This document shows, in pieces, positions 42,729 through 55,548 of a DNA stretch of 64,000 bases. This stretch comes from Zopfochytrium polystomum (taxonomy: Eukaryota > Chytridiomycota > Chytridiomycetes > Chytridiales > Chytridiaceae): the NCBI GenBank assembly GCA_025765615.1, contig JAIVFJ010000021.1, positions 1 to 64,000 on the forward strand. Reading direction: 5' to 3'. The position numbers and the translations under genes were made by a program. Numbering within the stretch: position 1 is the stretch's first letter; each line of letters starts with the position of its first letter. The notes below the pieces were generated by a model. It was not told the DNA's origin. It made no database searches and was given only the letters and a program-made list of their open reading frames with translations.

Positions 42729-42895
42729 ATTGGCACGACCACTCAGCCAACAGACTTTAACAAATCGCACTCATACTCACACATCTCACTCTCACAGCAA
42801 TAGGAATGAGGCTGTTAGGTGGAACTGACTGGTTTAGCAGCCAGAGGCACAAGACGGACCTGAACCTGTTGTGACTGTCAGTTATCATTCACACG

Positions 42896-43616
42896 ATGCC
42901 CATGGGAGAGCAAGCCACTGCCAATGCAGACCTGGGCGCTGGCTTGCACTGTTGACAATACTCCGAGTATTGTCAGGAACATGGCAGGACAGGACAAGGC
43001 AGACAAGGGACTGAGAGGAGTGATGATTGTATTGGAAACAATAATTCACTTGAGGGATGGGACAGGTCCCCCATCCCCCTTTTATACCTTTTGAGAGTGT
43101 TCCTTGTCAAGACTCCAAGAAAGTTCCAGAAAGAGCAATTAGTAATGCAATGATACCAATGATACCAATGACAACAAGACAAGTCAGGAAAGCAAAGAAG
43201 GTTCCAGAAGGTTCCACAAGGTTCCATGAAGGAATGTTCTGGAAGGTTCCAGAAGGTTCCAGAAGGTTCCATGAAGGAATGTTCTGGAAGGTTCCACAAG
43301 GTTCCATGAAGGAATGTTCCAGAAGGTTCCAGTGGTTTCCAGAGGGTGATTCATAACAAGTATTAAGTGGAACAGAAACCCAGTGTCAACTTTTTCCTCC
43401 TCCTCTGCTCAAGCGGATAATACAGGAGATTTTTTTACCCTGTGCTGGTCACTCTTGCCAAGCAACTATTACAGCATGCATATCATCATTATGTATCAAT
43501 TATTCATAACTGATTTCTTTCCCTTTCTCTTCAAGTTGGCGAGAAGGACCACCCACAAACACACAACTCCACTTCATTCACTCCTTCCACTCACTCACTC
43601 AGAGTAGACTGTTTAC
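42896..43616 (-). repeat. dispersed repeat R1, copy split by a solo LTR
   Basis: Inverted copy of 2504-2838. Its left part is 42,896-42,970 and its right part 43,359-43,616; the interval is the solo LTR. Confidence 0.85.
42971..43358 (-). repeat. solo LTR (388 bp) inserted in repeat R1
   Basis: Complete LTR in minus orientation, from TGTCAGGAAC to TTCATAACA, flanked by target-site duplication AGTAT (42,966-42,970 and 43,359-43,363). It is 35 bp longer than the LTR of the intact element because it has one more block of the GGAACCTTC-type array. TATA box and self-primer segment are intact. Confidence 0.95.
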
Positions 43617-43626
43617 ACTGGGAACA

Positions 43627-43715
43627 ATAGGGGCCCTGATCCTTGCAGTTTTGTGACAGGTATGCTTGTTCTTGCAAATAAAATCCCTTGACTTTATCAC
43701 TGAGACCTCGGTGTA
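43627..43715 (-). repeat. dispersed repeat R5, copy 2
   Basis: Inverted match to 29,034-29,118. Confidence 0.8.
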
Positions 43716-46341
43716 GTCTCACAGGTCTTTGTAGAGCAGGCGGAAAAAGAACCTTATAGTGGTGAAGTTTGCAATGTTTATTGCGACCGCTACGATTCAC
43801 CTTTTCCTATGGGGGTCGCTCGGCGCCAAAGTCTTTTCGCCACTTCCGCCCGTGTCTGCTCAGCGCCAGATACCCACAGGTTTTTTTTTTTCCTTGCTTT
43901 TTTTATTTTATTTTATTTTTTGTTTCATGCAAAACGGCCAGGATGATTTTCGCACAGAATCGCCTGTTGTTTGGGGACACCCAGTCGTAGTATTTGCCCT
44001 TTGTTTCGGCTGACTGCTCGCGTTGTCCGCCCCCCCCCCCCCGTCCACGCAAAACAGAAATCGACCTGCTCTGCGTGCGAGCGGTGATTCAAACTGAGAT
44101 TTTTATTTACTTTTTTTAATAACTGACAAGAAACAGAATCAATGGTGGTGTACGAACCCAAATCAGCCCCAAATTATATTACACCCCCAACCCACTGGAA
44201 GATTGCAGCAATCTTCGAAAATCAAGGTTGATTTTGTCCGTGGCCCGAACCTTGTCGGGTGATACCAGGAAGTTAGAAATCGTCACCCACTGCCAATCAT
44301 GCGAAAAAGGATGCCCCCAATCAGCCAAAATGATGGGGCAATCTTCGTACACAGGTGGTCCGATACTGGGAGGAACCTCATGGTTGGATTAGATCCCAAA
44401 TTGTTGCGCCCTTTTCCACACGACAGCAATACCACTCTCAGTACATTCAACGAAGGTAGGCAGCATTACTTTGATTGGAACATTTATTGAATGCCAGCGA
44501 CTTTGACTGCTCGCTGCCGCTTCCCTCCCCACAGACCTCCTCACCGCCCCAAGATGGTAACTGCACCCCGCCCTCGCTATTACTATTGCCAAGACGTGTC
44601 CCCTTCTTCTCCGCCGTCTCCACCACCCACCCCGAACCTTAATCGCGGCGACGTTCTCGGAAAAGTACTTCAGCCACAGGAGTTGTCCGCATGTACGACA
44701 TGAAAGCCCATGGGAGAAATCCACCTCTGCCTCCGCTTGGAGATTGCGCTGGTTTAATAGTGAAAAAATGCCGAGGGGGCAGGCCGTTAGTGATTTGAAT
44801 GCTCTCGGGGGAAAGGGGTCGGTCTTGCAGAGAAATGAAAGAATCAGCGAGGGTGTCACTGGGACAGCGGCGCAGAGCGAGTCAGCAGTTAGACTTGTTG
44901 AAATGATACAGGGGAGAAGGGTCGACGAATTACCCTTCAGAAAAGTACAGCGAGTATTACACCATCCCAAATCGTTTGTGGTTGTCGACGACGGTGTGGT
45001 CACAAAGAGAATGGCGTGGACGGAGAACTGAAAGCAGCCACAGTCATGTAGACCAGTGGATGTGCGTCTGATGTCTGGAGCGTGTTTGCAGCCTGGCTGT
45101 TGAATTGAAAAGGTAAGATGAGGGTGCCGAGTGATTAGCGACACAGCCGCTCGTTGACCCACCAGCGGCGTTCATGGTATCTCTCTATAAGGCTCGCTCA
45201 GGAGACCGTGCTTCTGGGGGGAGGTTTGGGCCCAGGCTCAGCGCGCATTGGGCTTATTGGTAAGCGAGACTCAGGGCGGTGGATGCATCACGACGAAAAG
45301 CGGTCAAGTTCTCTCCAGAATCGGCATCTGCGTTGGTCAAGATTGGAGGTTGGGGGAGGCGGACCAAGAAGGGCATCCACTCATGCCGCTTTTAAAGTAC
45401 TTCTCTACCTCTGCCTGTATCTTTGTCTCTCTCTCTCTCGCTCTCTCTTTCTCGTTGTCTCCAGCCAAGGCCTCCAGCACATGACCAAGGTCGTTGGATC
45501 GATTGAGCCAGAACAGGGTCCAGCACGAAAGGGTCCACACCCTCGAGGAAGGCCAAGGCAACTCAGAGGGGTTGAGTGGATTGGTGGTGGGGAGACCGAG
45601 CGTCCCAAGGCAGTGGACGCCAGAGCAGCAAAGGAAGCGCTCGCGCAGGGCTGCTGGCGACTGCGAACTGTGGGCATGTCGCCCTTCTCGCTGCCAGCGA
45701 CCGCTCACTAGTACTGCATTGTATCGTCGGTGTCCACGGTGTGAGCAGCACTCCGATCACATGTGGCCCGTCTGTTTGGTGGGGGCGGGGGCGCAGCGCC
45801 GGAGGGGCACCTCGAGGTCGGATCTTCGAAAGAGAGAAAGTTGGAGAGGGAGAGTGTGTGTGTGTTGTGTGTCACTGCGTGGGGTGTGTTTGCGGTGGGC
45901 ACGTGGTGCGTGCGTGTGTGTCTGAGCGTGCCTGTGACTGACAGTGGGCGAATGCGGAGGATTCGCCAGCATTGGAACAGGAAATGAATCATGCTCCCAC
46001 CATCCTCTAGTTGCAAAGCCTGTGGAACCGTGCGGGACGGGATTGCACACAGCCTGCAAGGACTGAGCATTCGAGGAATCTTTTTCCGAACATTGTCAGA
46101 ACCAGCTTGCACACCAAATCCTCCTCCAATCTTTGCTTGGGTTGGGGGTGTATATTTTATTTTTTATTTTATTTTATTTTATTTTATTTTTTTTTTTTTT
46201 GGAGCCGAGCGAGTCCTTACATGGGTAGAAACCGGCACGAAGAGAATGGCATCCAGATCGAGCCCAAACCAAAGACGTACAACAGCTTCCGTCCATCCGT
46301 CGGCGCCCCTTCGACCGGAGGCGGTAGCGTCAAAACAATCT
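43716..46341. other. unassigned region upstream of VMA12 3' end
   Basis: Several open frames (44,389-45,162 minus; 44,744-45,031 plus; 45,154-45,711 plus) show no domain, and coding evidence does not favour one strand. TG- and CT-rich tracts lie near 45,430-45,460 and 45,850-45,930, and an ATTTT repeat near 46,152-46,200. Genes with short exons may have been missed. Confidence 0.4.
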
Positions 46342-47686
46342 TCATTCCTTCTTCCCACCAATCATGCACTGTTCCTGCAGGCCAGCCTCAACTTTCTGCT
46401 CTTCTGCGCCGCTGCTGCTGCTGCTGCTGCTGCTTGCGGCGGCCACGTTCGCGGACTTGGAGTCTACGGCGGCGGTCTCTCCCGCAGGAATCAATTGCTC
46501 TCGCTGTTTGGCCGATTTGGCTTTCTTCTTTGCTTTGCTGCCTTGGCCGCCGTCCTCGAAAAGCCAGTCTCGCGAGAAAAACCAAGATTCGGCCAGGCCT
46601 ACAACAAGGGCTGCAAACAAACTAAACAGAGTTCGCTGGTCGTACCGGTGGAAGGACGGAAGGGAGGAGAGTTGATTTGAAATCGCGAATTCCATGAGGA
46701 AGAAGAGCGGGATCGCGCGACGACGCGAACGCAATGCCATTCGATGAAGAAGAAGAAGGAGTCAGCGATACTTCATTTAAGAAGGTGGTTGAAAGGCGAA
46801 AGGTCCGAAACACAAAGAACAATCGGGACGTTCCCAGAACAGACCATGCCAACGTCCGACGCGACAGACTTGCCAAAGTAGAAGGCCGCAACGAACACTG
46901 ACACCATCGAGAGCAGCACGTTGAACAACGAGCTGAGCATGCCGACGGCGACCCGCGCGTCGTCCCGCTCTTCCCGGATCGAGCGGTTCACGGACGGCTT
47001 CAGGCTGACGGACACGTCCCGCGTCATGCGCTCGTACTCGCGGTTCTCGGCCTGGATCCGGCATTCGTCCAGGATGCGCTGAAGTTCGGCGCTCTGCAGA
47101 GTTCCCGGGCGGGCGTGTCCGTTGAAGTAAAATCGAGGATAGATTCAGTGAAATCATAAGCAAAGCAGTTAACTTCGTTAACAAAAAAAAAAAAAAATAG
47201 CATAAATGCCTGCGAAAACCTTACCTTCACCCGAGGCTTTGGTGAAACCAACATCATTTGTGATCCCCTCACAAGCTCAGAAAACTTTGCGCCACTATCC
47301 TTCGCGTCGCACCCCTCCTCGCATAGAACCGCGCAGACTTCCTTCAGGAGGGAATGTGGAACACCTCGAGCTGGATCTGCTGGCGACGCCACAGCAGCGC
47401 TGGCAGCGGGTGCCTGTGCGGGACGCGTCGACGAAGCTTCGGCCGAGGCCGAGGGTGGGACAGGTTGCGCCTGCTGGTCGTCCAAGGGGCGGCGTTCTCC
47501 TGCGCATTCTGCTCGACTTACTCGTTCTCCACCGCCGAGTTGAGTTTCGTCGACTTGCTCTTCTTCGCCTGCCGAGGACGGGGCGTAGGGGCGCAGCGCC
47601 TTTCGGAGCGACGCCGACGCCTTAGTGGAGTGGAGGGCGGCCTCGATGGCTCGCTCGATTGCGGGGGTGACCCGAAGAAGGACCAT
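46342..47686 (-). CDS. VMA12: V-ATPase assembly factor Vma12 / TMEM199 homologue
   Basis: Three exons on the minus strand: 47686-47225, 47093-46845 and 46635-46342; 1005 bases, 334 residues, both introns phase 0. Exon 2 holds the family signature ELQRILDE...ENREYERMTRDV, followed by the first membrane helix (SLFNVLLSMVSVFVAAFYFG). Exon 3 starts with the second helix (LFSLFAALVVGLAESWFF). This helix pair after an NREYxRMT motif is characteristic of Vma12/TMEM199, the ER membrane factor needed to assemble the V-ATPase Vo sector. The N-terminal region is longer and more Ala/Ser/Pro-rich than in yeast, and the C-terminus ends in a Lys-rich tail. The donor of intron 2 (GTCTGT) is weak, so that junction is the least certain. 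The gene is divergent from separase, 265 bases apart. Confidence 0.85.
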
Positions 47687-47725
47687 CTCGTTCTCTGTTT
47701 CTGTCTCTGTCTCGCTCTCTCTTTC

Positions 47726-47777
<52 letters not shown>

Positions 47778-47951
47778 CCTCTCTCTCTCTCTCTCTGTGT
47801 CCGATCACAAATCCTCTCTTCCGCTTTTTCAAATCCCGACGAGCGGCCAGCCGAGAACAAGCAAGCACTCTCGCTCCAACACAGATGTCCTCCGCAGCAG
47901 CCAACGGGGTCGACGAAGCCGGCGCTGAGCACCAGCAGCATCAGCAGCAAG
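47687..47951. promoter_or_regulatory. shared divergent promoter of VMA12 and separase, with CT microsatellite
   Basis: Only 265 bases separate the two start codons, and the interval includes a CT-rich microsatellite at about 47,700-47,797. No TATA box is seen. CT tracts also lie upstream of the GH16 and seven-span genes here. Confidence 0.55.
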
Positions 47952-50900
47952 ATGACGGCCAGGGTACCCGACGGCGTCCACGGCGGCCGCCCCCCGCCCA
48001 CGGTCGTGCCGGAAAAGCCGGTCAAACTCACAACGACGCGGACGGGGTCACCACCACCGCGACAGCTTCAGCAGCACCTCCAGCACCAGCAGCACCAGCA
48101 GCAGAGACCGCCCCCGTTCCCGCCGCCCCAAGTGCGCAAGTCCGCCATCCCCCGCCGCCGCGCGCCGCCGTCGGCCGCCCCCGCCCCCGCATCCAGCGCG
48201 CCTGCGGTCGACGTTCCTTCAGCCGCGCCCGCCGCGCCCGCGCGCCGCAGGCAAGCCCGTCCCGCAACCCAGCCCGCCCCCTCCGCGCAGCCTCCACTCC
48301 CCGCCACATCCGCCGCCGACGCGCTCGCAGACTCGCTGCAGTCGCTGCGCCTGGCGCCGCACCCACCCGCCGCCCAGCTGCAGCAGCAGCAGCAGCAGCA
48401 CGCCACGCCCGCGCTGGCGCCAAGCACCGGCGGGAACCGGCCGGTCGCCTCCGCTGCCGCGGCCGGTCGACCGTCGCGCACCCGCGCCGGCGGGCTCGGC
48501 ATCGCGCCGGCAGCAAAGGAGAACAGGGCGCCCTCAGCGGCCGCGTCCGCGTCCGCGTCCGCATCCACCTCGTCGCGCGGAGGCCAAAAGCGCACAACAG
48601 CCGCGACGTCGTCGTCGTCGTCGTCATTGGCAGCGGCGGCCGGCTCGGCGTTTGACGCGGACGGTTGGGAGGAGGCCCGGGTGCTGGAGGAGCTGGGCGA
48701 CGCGAGCAAGCTGCACGACGACCTTGCCGGGCGGCTGCGGTCGCGGATCAAGGCGTGCGCAAAGGCGCCGGGAGACCGGCAGCAGCCGTTTGCCATGCGG
48801 GCGCTGGCCCAGCTGGCGGTGACCATGGAGGCCCTCATCAAGGAGAAGGCAGGGAGGGCCGCAAAGAGTGCCGGGGCCGGCGGCGGAGGAGGCGGCAGCG
48901 GCTCCGACGGGCGATCGAGTCGCAACCACGCGAGGCTTTTGGCAGACCTCACCGCTATTTGCTTGGACCCTTCTACGTCGTTCCTGCGAGGGTTTTCCGC
49001 CGAAAAGATTGCATCCAACATTGTGACGCGTTTGGTGGATTTTGGGGAGGTGAGCACTATTTCACTTCGCTTTTTTCGAACTAACGCCGGTCCCTCGCAC
49101 GTGCAACAGCCAAACTTCGCTCTGCGGCTTCTGGAGGCAGTGATGCAATCACTTCAGGCTCCGTCAACTCTCGGCAGGCGCGCAGAACTCTCTCGATCAG
49201 CAAGATTCACCGGAAAGGACTCACTGTCATGGCGAGCCTTTCTGGATCTGCTCACGTTTGAGTACCAGGGAGCCGACTCAGCGTGCAGCTCTCCTCCACC
49301 ACCCAACGCTCTGATAGCCGCCTGCTTACTCAACGCTTTTAAATGCGTTGTAACGTTGTTTCCTGATTTAACGTGGCAGGTGCGTCTCTTGAATTCGGAA
49401 TGTTACATTCTGGATGTGCTGAATGCGAACCTTCTTTGCTGTTAGGAATTTACGACCATAGCAAAATCTCCATTTGGGCTCGTCCCTTGGTTCCACCGCT
49501 TAAAGACGGAAAATTTGGACCTGGGACGCCGATTCTTCGACATCATTTTCCGGTTCCTGTACAAGCTGTGTTCCGAATCGGGTTGGTGTTGGGAGACTTT
49601 GGCGGACTTCCTTCAACTTTTACACACCTCACACTTACCCACCTTCAGTCAGCGCGTTTCCCGCTCGTTGCATTGCACTTGAATGCTTTGCAGAAACCTC
49701 CCTCTTTGATCAAACCCGCTTCCTCGAGCTGCTGGGCAGATACGTCGTCGACGATTGCAAAGGTAGTTTGCTTCCTCTAGACCCTTCACTTTATTGACGC
49801 GGGACCGGCAGAGTTCAACCCCATAAGCCTTTCCAACATAGTTTGCTGGAGTTTTGAGCAATTCGTTCTTCGAGAGACTCATCCTTCCTTACTTCTTCCG
49901 TTTGTGGATCGTGTGTTCGTCCTGGCCAAAAAGGTAAAGTCGTGTTTGTTTTATTGCGGCTGCCACTGCGTTGAAATGCTGACGCCGTTTTGAAACTAGC
50001 ATCCACAGTTTCAAATCCCACCCGCAGCACTGAATTTCGCTGATCATCTTGCTTCGAAGAGCGATGTGACCGCTTTGGACGGTTTTAAGCGAGCCGCTTT
50101 GGCCTTGTACGTCATGCTGGAGTGCTCGATGGATTCCACCCGGTTTACAGCCCCGGTGGCGAACATGAATCCAATCGTGACGCGTATTTTGGCCATCGTC
50201 TCGGACTGCAGTTGGACCGGAATGCTGGACGCGCCGGCCTTGAAATTACTGTATCGGATACAGGAAATTTCAAAGCTCGTGGCTCAAGGGCTGCCAGCCT
50301 CTCCAAATTCAGATGAGAAGCGGGCCGAGACAGCAGTCATGGCGGCAGACCTTTCTACGTCCATCTTGTTGACGCTTAACGTAACGTACCACAACCGAGC
50401 CAATCCTTGCTTTGCTGACTTGCTCTCCTTGCAGCAAGACTTTCCAGAAGACCGCATGAAGGCGACTGTCAATGCCGTTATTTGGATGGCGGCCGACACA
50501 GCGGGAATCCTGGCTCGCCAAGAGACTGCGGTGTCGCATTCTTCTTCTGCCGATCAGCGTGCGCTCCATCTTGACAGACTCACCCGAGCATTTCGATTGT
50601 GCAAAAAGTTTGACCTGCCGGACGTGATGAAGTCTACGGCCGTCACATCGCTCTCTGTGGGTTGCTCTTTGCTCCGACGGCGACTGTGGGACGACGCCCT
50701 CTCGTTTTTCGTGCTTTCCGCGGAATGTTGGGAGAGCTTCGAACTGTCGGTGGGACGGGATTGGATAAAAGATGAAGGAAACATAAAGATCTTCATCCGA
50801 TTGGCCGAGGCACAGTCGGCTTGTCACACTGGGGCTGGAAACGCTAAAGTAGGTTTTTTAACCAACCGTTTCACATTTCTCACCATCCGCACTCCCAAAG

Positions 50901-53900
50901 GGGGCTGCGGAAGTGTGCGCAAAAGCAATATGGAAGCTTTGCGACGTCTGCTCGCACGACCTCGTCAATCGGCTCTTGGAGCAGTTCTTCCGGATTGCAA
51001 AGGATAGGCCGTCCTTGACCTTTTTGGAACTTTCGAAAAATATGGGCGTTTTCGATTACGCAGTGGAGGGCGTCGACATGAGCCTCGCGGCGAGGGCGCT
51101 AAAGATTTGCGGTGAAGAAATCAAGTACCGGACGCAGCGCCTGGAGAATCGGGATGTGACTGTCCACATTATTGACAATTGCGTAACCGTCGCTCGGCAA
51201 AACGCGATTTGGGCAAAGACTGTTCTGTAGGTGCCCGTCATGTGCTTGGAGTATTTCTGACTGCAGCAACTGGTTTTTGATGAATGGTTTTTTCCCCAAC
51301 AACCAAAAGGTTCCTATTTGAGAAAGCCAAGGTTTTGAGAGAACTTGGCGAGGCGTCATGCGGAGACGTTGCGAAGTGCTGCAAAGACGCTATTGAGATT
51401 GCTACGGAGCACTCGGTTTGTTGTTTTTTTTCGAGCCGTTGGAATCAGGCCCAGCTTCTTAAAAACACTCCTTTAGGATCAAGTCAATGACGAACCGGCC
51501 TTTGCGGATGTGTTAGCGAACTGTTATTTTCTCCTCGGCCTTGCACTGAATGAATCCAAGTCCTTTTCCATGGATCCGTTTCAGTCAGCCCTGAATAAGT
51601 GGCAGTCGCTGCTCCTCGAAGTCCCGCCATTTTTGTCCGGTGAGAGAAGCTCCACTTGACAAGACAGCACAGCTGACTTGAGTAACGTAACGAAGAAATT
51701 AATACCGAGGGCGACTTTTCAAATGCGAAGAAGAGCTTTGCGTCTCTCGAACTGACGATCACGAACATAAGTAAGCGTTACCAGAATTTACCGGCAGGAC
51801 TGGCGACTTAATTTGCTTTAATAGCGTTTTTGTCTGTGTATTTCGAGATACTGGACCAACCGCTTTCCAGCATCTGCTGTTGTAATCTGCTTTTGAGACT
51901 GATTCGATTGCGCGACACGGACACTGCATCTCGGATAGAGGGTCGGGAATATGTTTCTTGTCGAGCATCTGGGGTGGTCAACTGACGCGAAATCTGGTAG
52001 ATGCAATTAGGATCTTGTCGTCCATGGCAATCAACTTCATCACTGCCGGATTCGTAGGCAAAGCGGGAATCGTCTTTGCTCGCTTGAAGCAGGTCCTGTC
52101 CAAAGAGTCCGACAACGTGCCCTTGAGCTCGCGAATTCACTTTAATCTCTGTTACGCGATGTACCTGGCGGAAATCGGAAACGAGACGAAAAGGTGAGAA
52201 AGGTGTGGGAGCATTTCAAGCGTTGATTGATGCTTCTTCCAGCTTGGCCGTTTTCCCTATGGATGTCAATGCTGCTGCAGTCGCGCCGCCGTTTGGGAAA
52301 ACTCTTTTGGCCTTTGCTTATTTTGTCAGATCAAAAATATTCGACAAGGCGGTGCGAATTGGTCCATTTTGATCTTTCTTTTTGGGAATATGGCTGACCC
52401 ATCAAATCCTTGCTATTTCAGGGTAATTTCGCCGGTGCCATACACGCCGCCGAGTTGTGCGCCAAAGTGCTGGGCTGGTGTGCTCCACAACAGCATCTGG
52501 GGAGGAAGGGCTACAGCCAACGAGATGCATCAGACTGGCGAGCCATTCAGGTTTGCTTGGCGGGGCTGCTCGATAAAGGGATTTGCGGGCTGACACTCTC
52601 TTAACCGTTAAAGCAAAGCCTGGTTTCGTACCTCTGGCTCAGCTGTTTACTAGCGAAAAGAGGCTCGACTTCGGAGGCAGACTACTACTTGAAATGCGGC
52701 CAGCAACTTGCAGAGTCGTGCCACTCGAAGCCCTTTCAGCACTTGTTTTCCGTGACGCTCGCGGAGATTGGCTCGCGCAAAGAAGTCGCAGGTCCAGTTC
52801 CCGATATGCCGGAAATCGGCGACTTTGTGTTCGAGGTTCGCCGACAGTTCTCCCCCCCATTTGATGAAAAGTTCTCTGAAAAAATACGTCTCGTTATTAC
52901 CAGAATCTAGCTGTTCCCGACATGGCGATCTTGAAAATGCAGAAAGGCGACCTTTTGCTCAGGGCAAAATCCTTGCCGGGCGCTTTGGAGCTGTACACTG
53001 AAGTGGATACGCTCCTCGACAAGGCCATGCGAGACTCGATTTCCCCGGACTCTGAATCCCTTTTGCCATGGTAAACCCGGCCAGCTCCTTGTTCTTGCAA
53101 ACGTTGAGCGAGAGTGGCTGTCCAACAGGAACGCGGTTGTCGAAAAGAAGTCGACTCGAGCAAAGACAACACGAAAGGCTTCGCCTCCAACCCCGTCTCC
53201 AGAAGGTCTGCGTTCCTCGTTTCACTTTTCTTTCTTGCTTTCACTCACATTATCTTTCTTTGTTTTCTCCTTTCTAGCCATGATCGATCTGGAATGCCTC
53301 ACTTTGCTTCCGCTGAAGGCCAAAATCGCTGCGCGGATAGGATCTGTGTTCAAGCTTCAAGGAAAGGAGGCTGACGCGGTGAAAAAATTCGCGGACGCAG
53401 AGTCTGCTATCCCTGTAGCAACCGAAGAGGTGACGCATGACAATTTGACCGTGCGCTTTTGTAACTAGGAGCTGCTTGCAGAGAGAGTTTATGCACGCGT
53501 CATGCGGTTTGAAATTTGACAGGCTCCGGTCGAATCTGAGCGGGGACCCTCTGCTCGAGATGTTTCCTGACTGCGGTAAATCTAACGACTGTGTCATGCA
53601 GACATGCAGATTAATCGAGCTTGATTGAAGTCGTGACAATGCCGTGGTGCGTGCCATCAAAAGCACCTCAGAAAACGAAGAAAAAGTCGGCCGCCCCAGA
53701 GTCTCTTTCAAAGTCGATCGACAACCTTGGCGAGATTTCGCGTCTTGCTTTGATGATTTCCGGAGAGGGCGGCCCGTCCCGTCCTTCGCACGAGCTGGCC
53801 GTTCGCTCAGTTAGTCTGTCCCTGATGAAGGCGTTTTTGACGGGTGGACTCAGAGAAACCTGTTCGGTGGAACTGGCGAGGATGGCAGCGTTCGACTTGG

Positions 53901-55485
53901 GTGAGCGTTCGATTTTGTTTTTGAAAAGAGCGAAAAAGCGGAAAGGGTATTCTCTAACAATTTCGGCAAGACCGGCCAAATGGCCTCACGTCGAAGAAGG
54001 AGTTTGTGAGCGTCCTCTTTGATCGTCATCAGCCGGCCCTTACGAGGGAGAATATGGCGTGGCCTTCTTATCGCTCGAAGGACGACACGAACGACCCCAT
54101 GACAGCCTTTCCGTTGGCGCACGCTTGTGTCCGGAAGAATGTGCCAGACGGTCCCAAAATCCAGGAGTCGTTTCTCGAGTCGCTGCCGGAAAACTGGGCC
54201 GTAGTGTCGATTTCGGCCGACCTTTCGTCGGACGTTCTTTTGCTCAGTCGACTGACGCGGTCGGGCAGCCCAGTCGTTGTTCGACTTCCAATGGCGCGCG
54301 TGACGGACCGAGAGGGAGAGTCGGACGGCCTCACTTACAGCAAGGTCATGGACGAGTTTCAATCGATACTGTCGGCCAACGACCGGACTGCGGGCGTGGC
54401 GGCGTCATCGGCTGCTGCCTCGTACAGCAAGGCGGACTGGTGGGCCGAGCGAACGCGTCTTGACGAGCAGCTTGAAGTCTTGCTTGAGCAGATTGAGAGT
54501 TCGTGGCTCGGAGGATTTAGAGTGAGCGATTGTGCTGCCGTCTATTCCCTTCCCCTTGCCAATCGTTGCAGCATCTAATGCTTCCCTCCTTTTTTTTTTT
54601 CACCTCACGTTACGTCCAGGGATTCTTCACGGTTGATCCCCACACCTCGCAAAACGAAGTGTTCGAAGAGTTTCGTGAGAAAATCGGGAAGCTCATTGCC
54701 AGGACCGTGTCGGCAAAGGTGAAAGTCAAAGCCCCGACCCTTGACGTCGACCTGTGCAGGATGATACTGCAATTGGGTCCCGATCCGAATCCGACGGACA
54801 TTGAAGACCTTCTTTACTACATGATGGACGCTTACCAGTTTGCGGGCTGTCCCGTGGGCTACGACGAGCTCAATATTGATTCGGTACGCTTGTCCCGGCT
54901 CGAAGTGGATCCGATTTTTTCTAAAGCCAGCTTTCTGGGAATTTTTTTTTTCTATTGTTTTTAGATGGAGGGAAGCCTGAGTGATGCAGTTCGCGACTAT
55001 CACCTTCGCGCGCCGGAAGGAAGCGATCAGGCGCCCGAGCACATTGTACTGATTCTGGACAAGTACGTGAACGGCATTCCGTGGGAGAGCCTGCCGTGCC
55101 TCCGGCACCGGTCAGTTTCGCGGCTCCCGGCGCTCGCGTTCCTGGAAACGAGGCTTTTGCAGCTGCAGCAGCAGCAGGCCGCGACCGCCGACCCGAGCAG
55201 CCTCTTTTACGTGCTGAATCCCGAAAAGGACCTGGTCAACACCGAGTCGCAGTTCAAAGGCTTTTTGAGCAGGTCAGTTTGGTTTACGAGCGATTTTGAG
55301 GGGGGTGCCCGCTATTGCAAAATGAGCTGATAAGCTTTCCAGAGACGGATGGGAGGGAATCGTGGGAGCCGCGCCGACGGAGGTCCAAATCGAAAAGGAG
55401 CTTGCGTCGAAGGACATTTACATGTTTGTGCAAGCATTTGATGATTACTTGTTTCTTGTATTTCAAGGGAGGCGGCGTTGTGAAT

Positions 55486-55548
<63 letters not shown>

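Noticed and set aside
44389..45162. 257-codon minus-strand ORF opposite a 95-codon plus ORF
   Set aside because: Neither strand shows a recognisable motif or signal; left as unassigned.
47354..48655. ATG at 47,885 and its 433-codon frame as the separase start
   Set aside because: That frame does not join the conserved separase exons; the frame starting at 47,952 runs directly into them.
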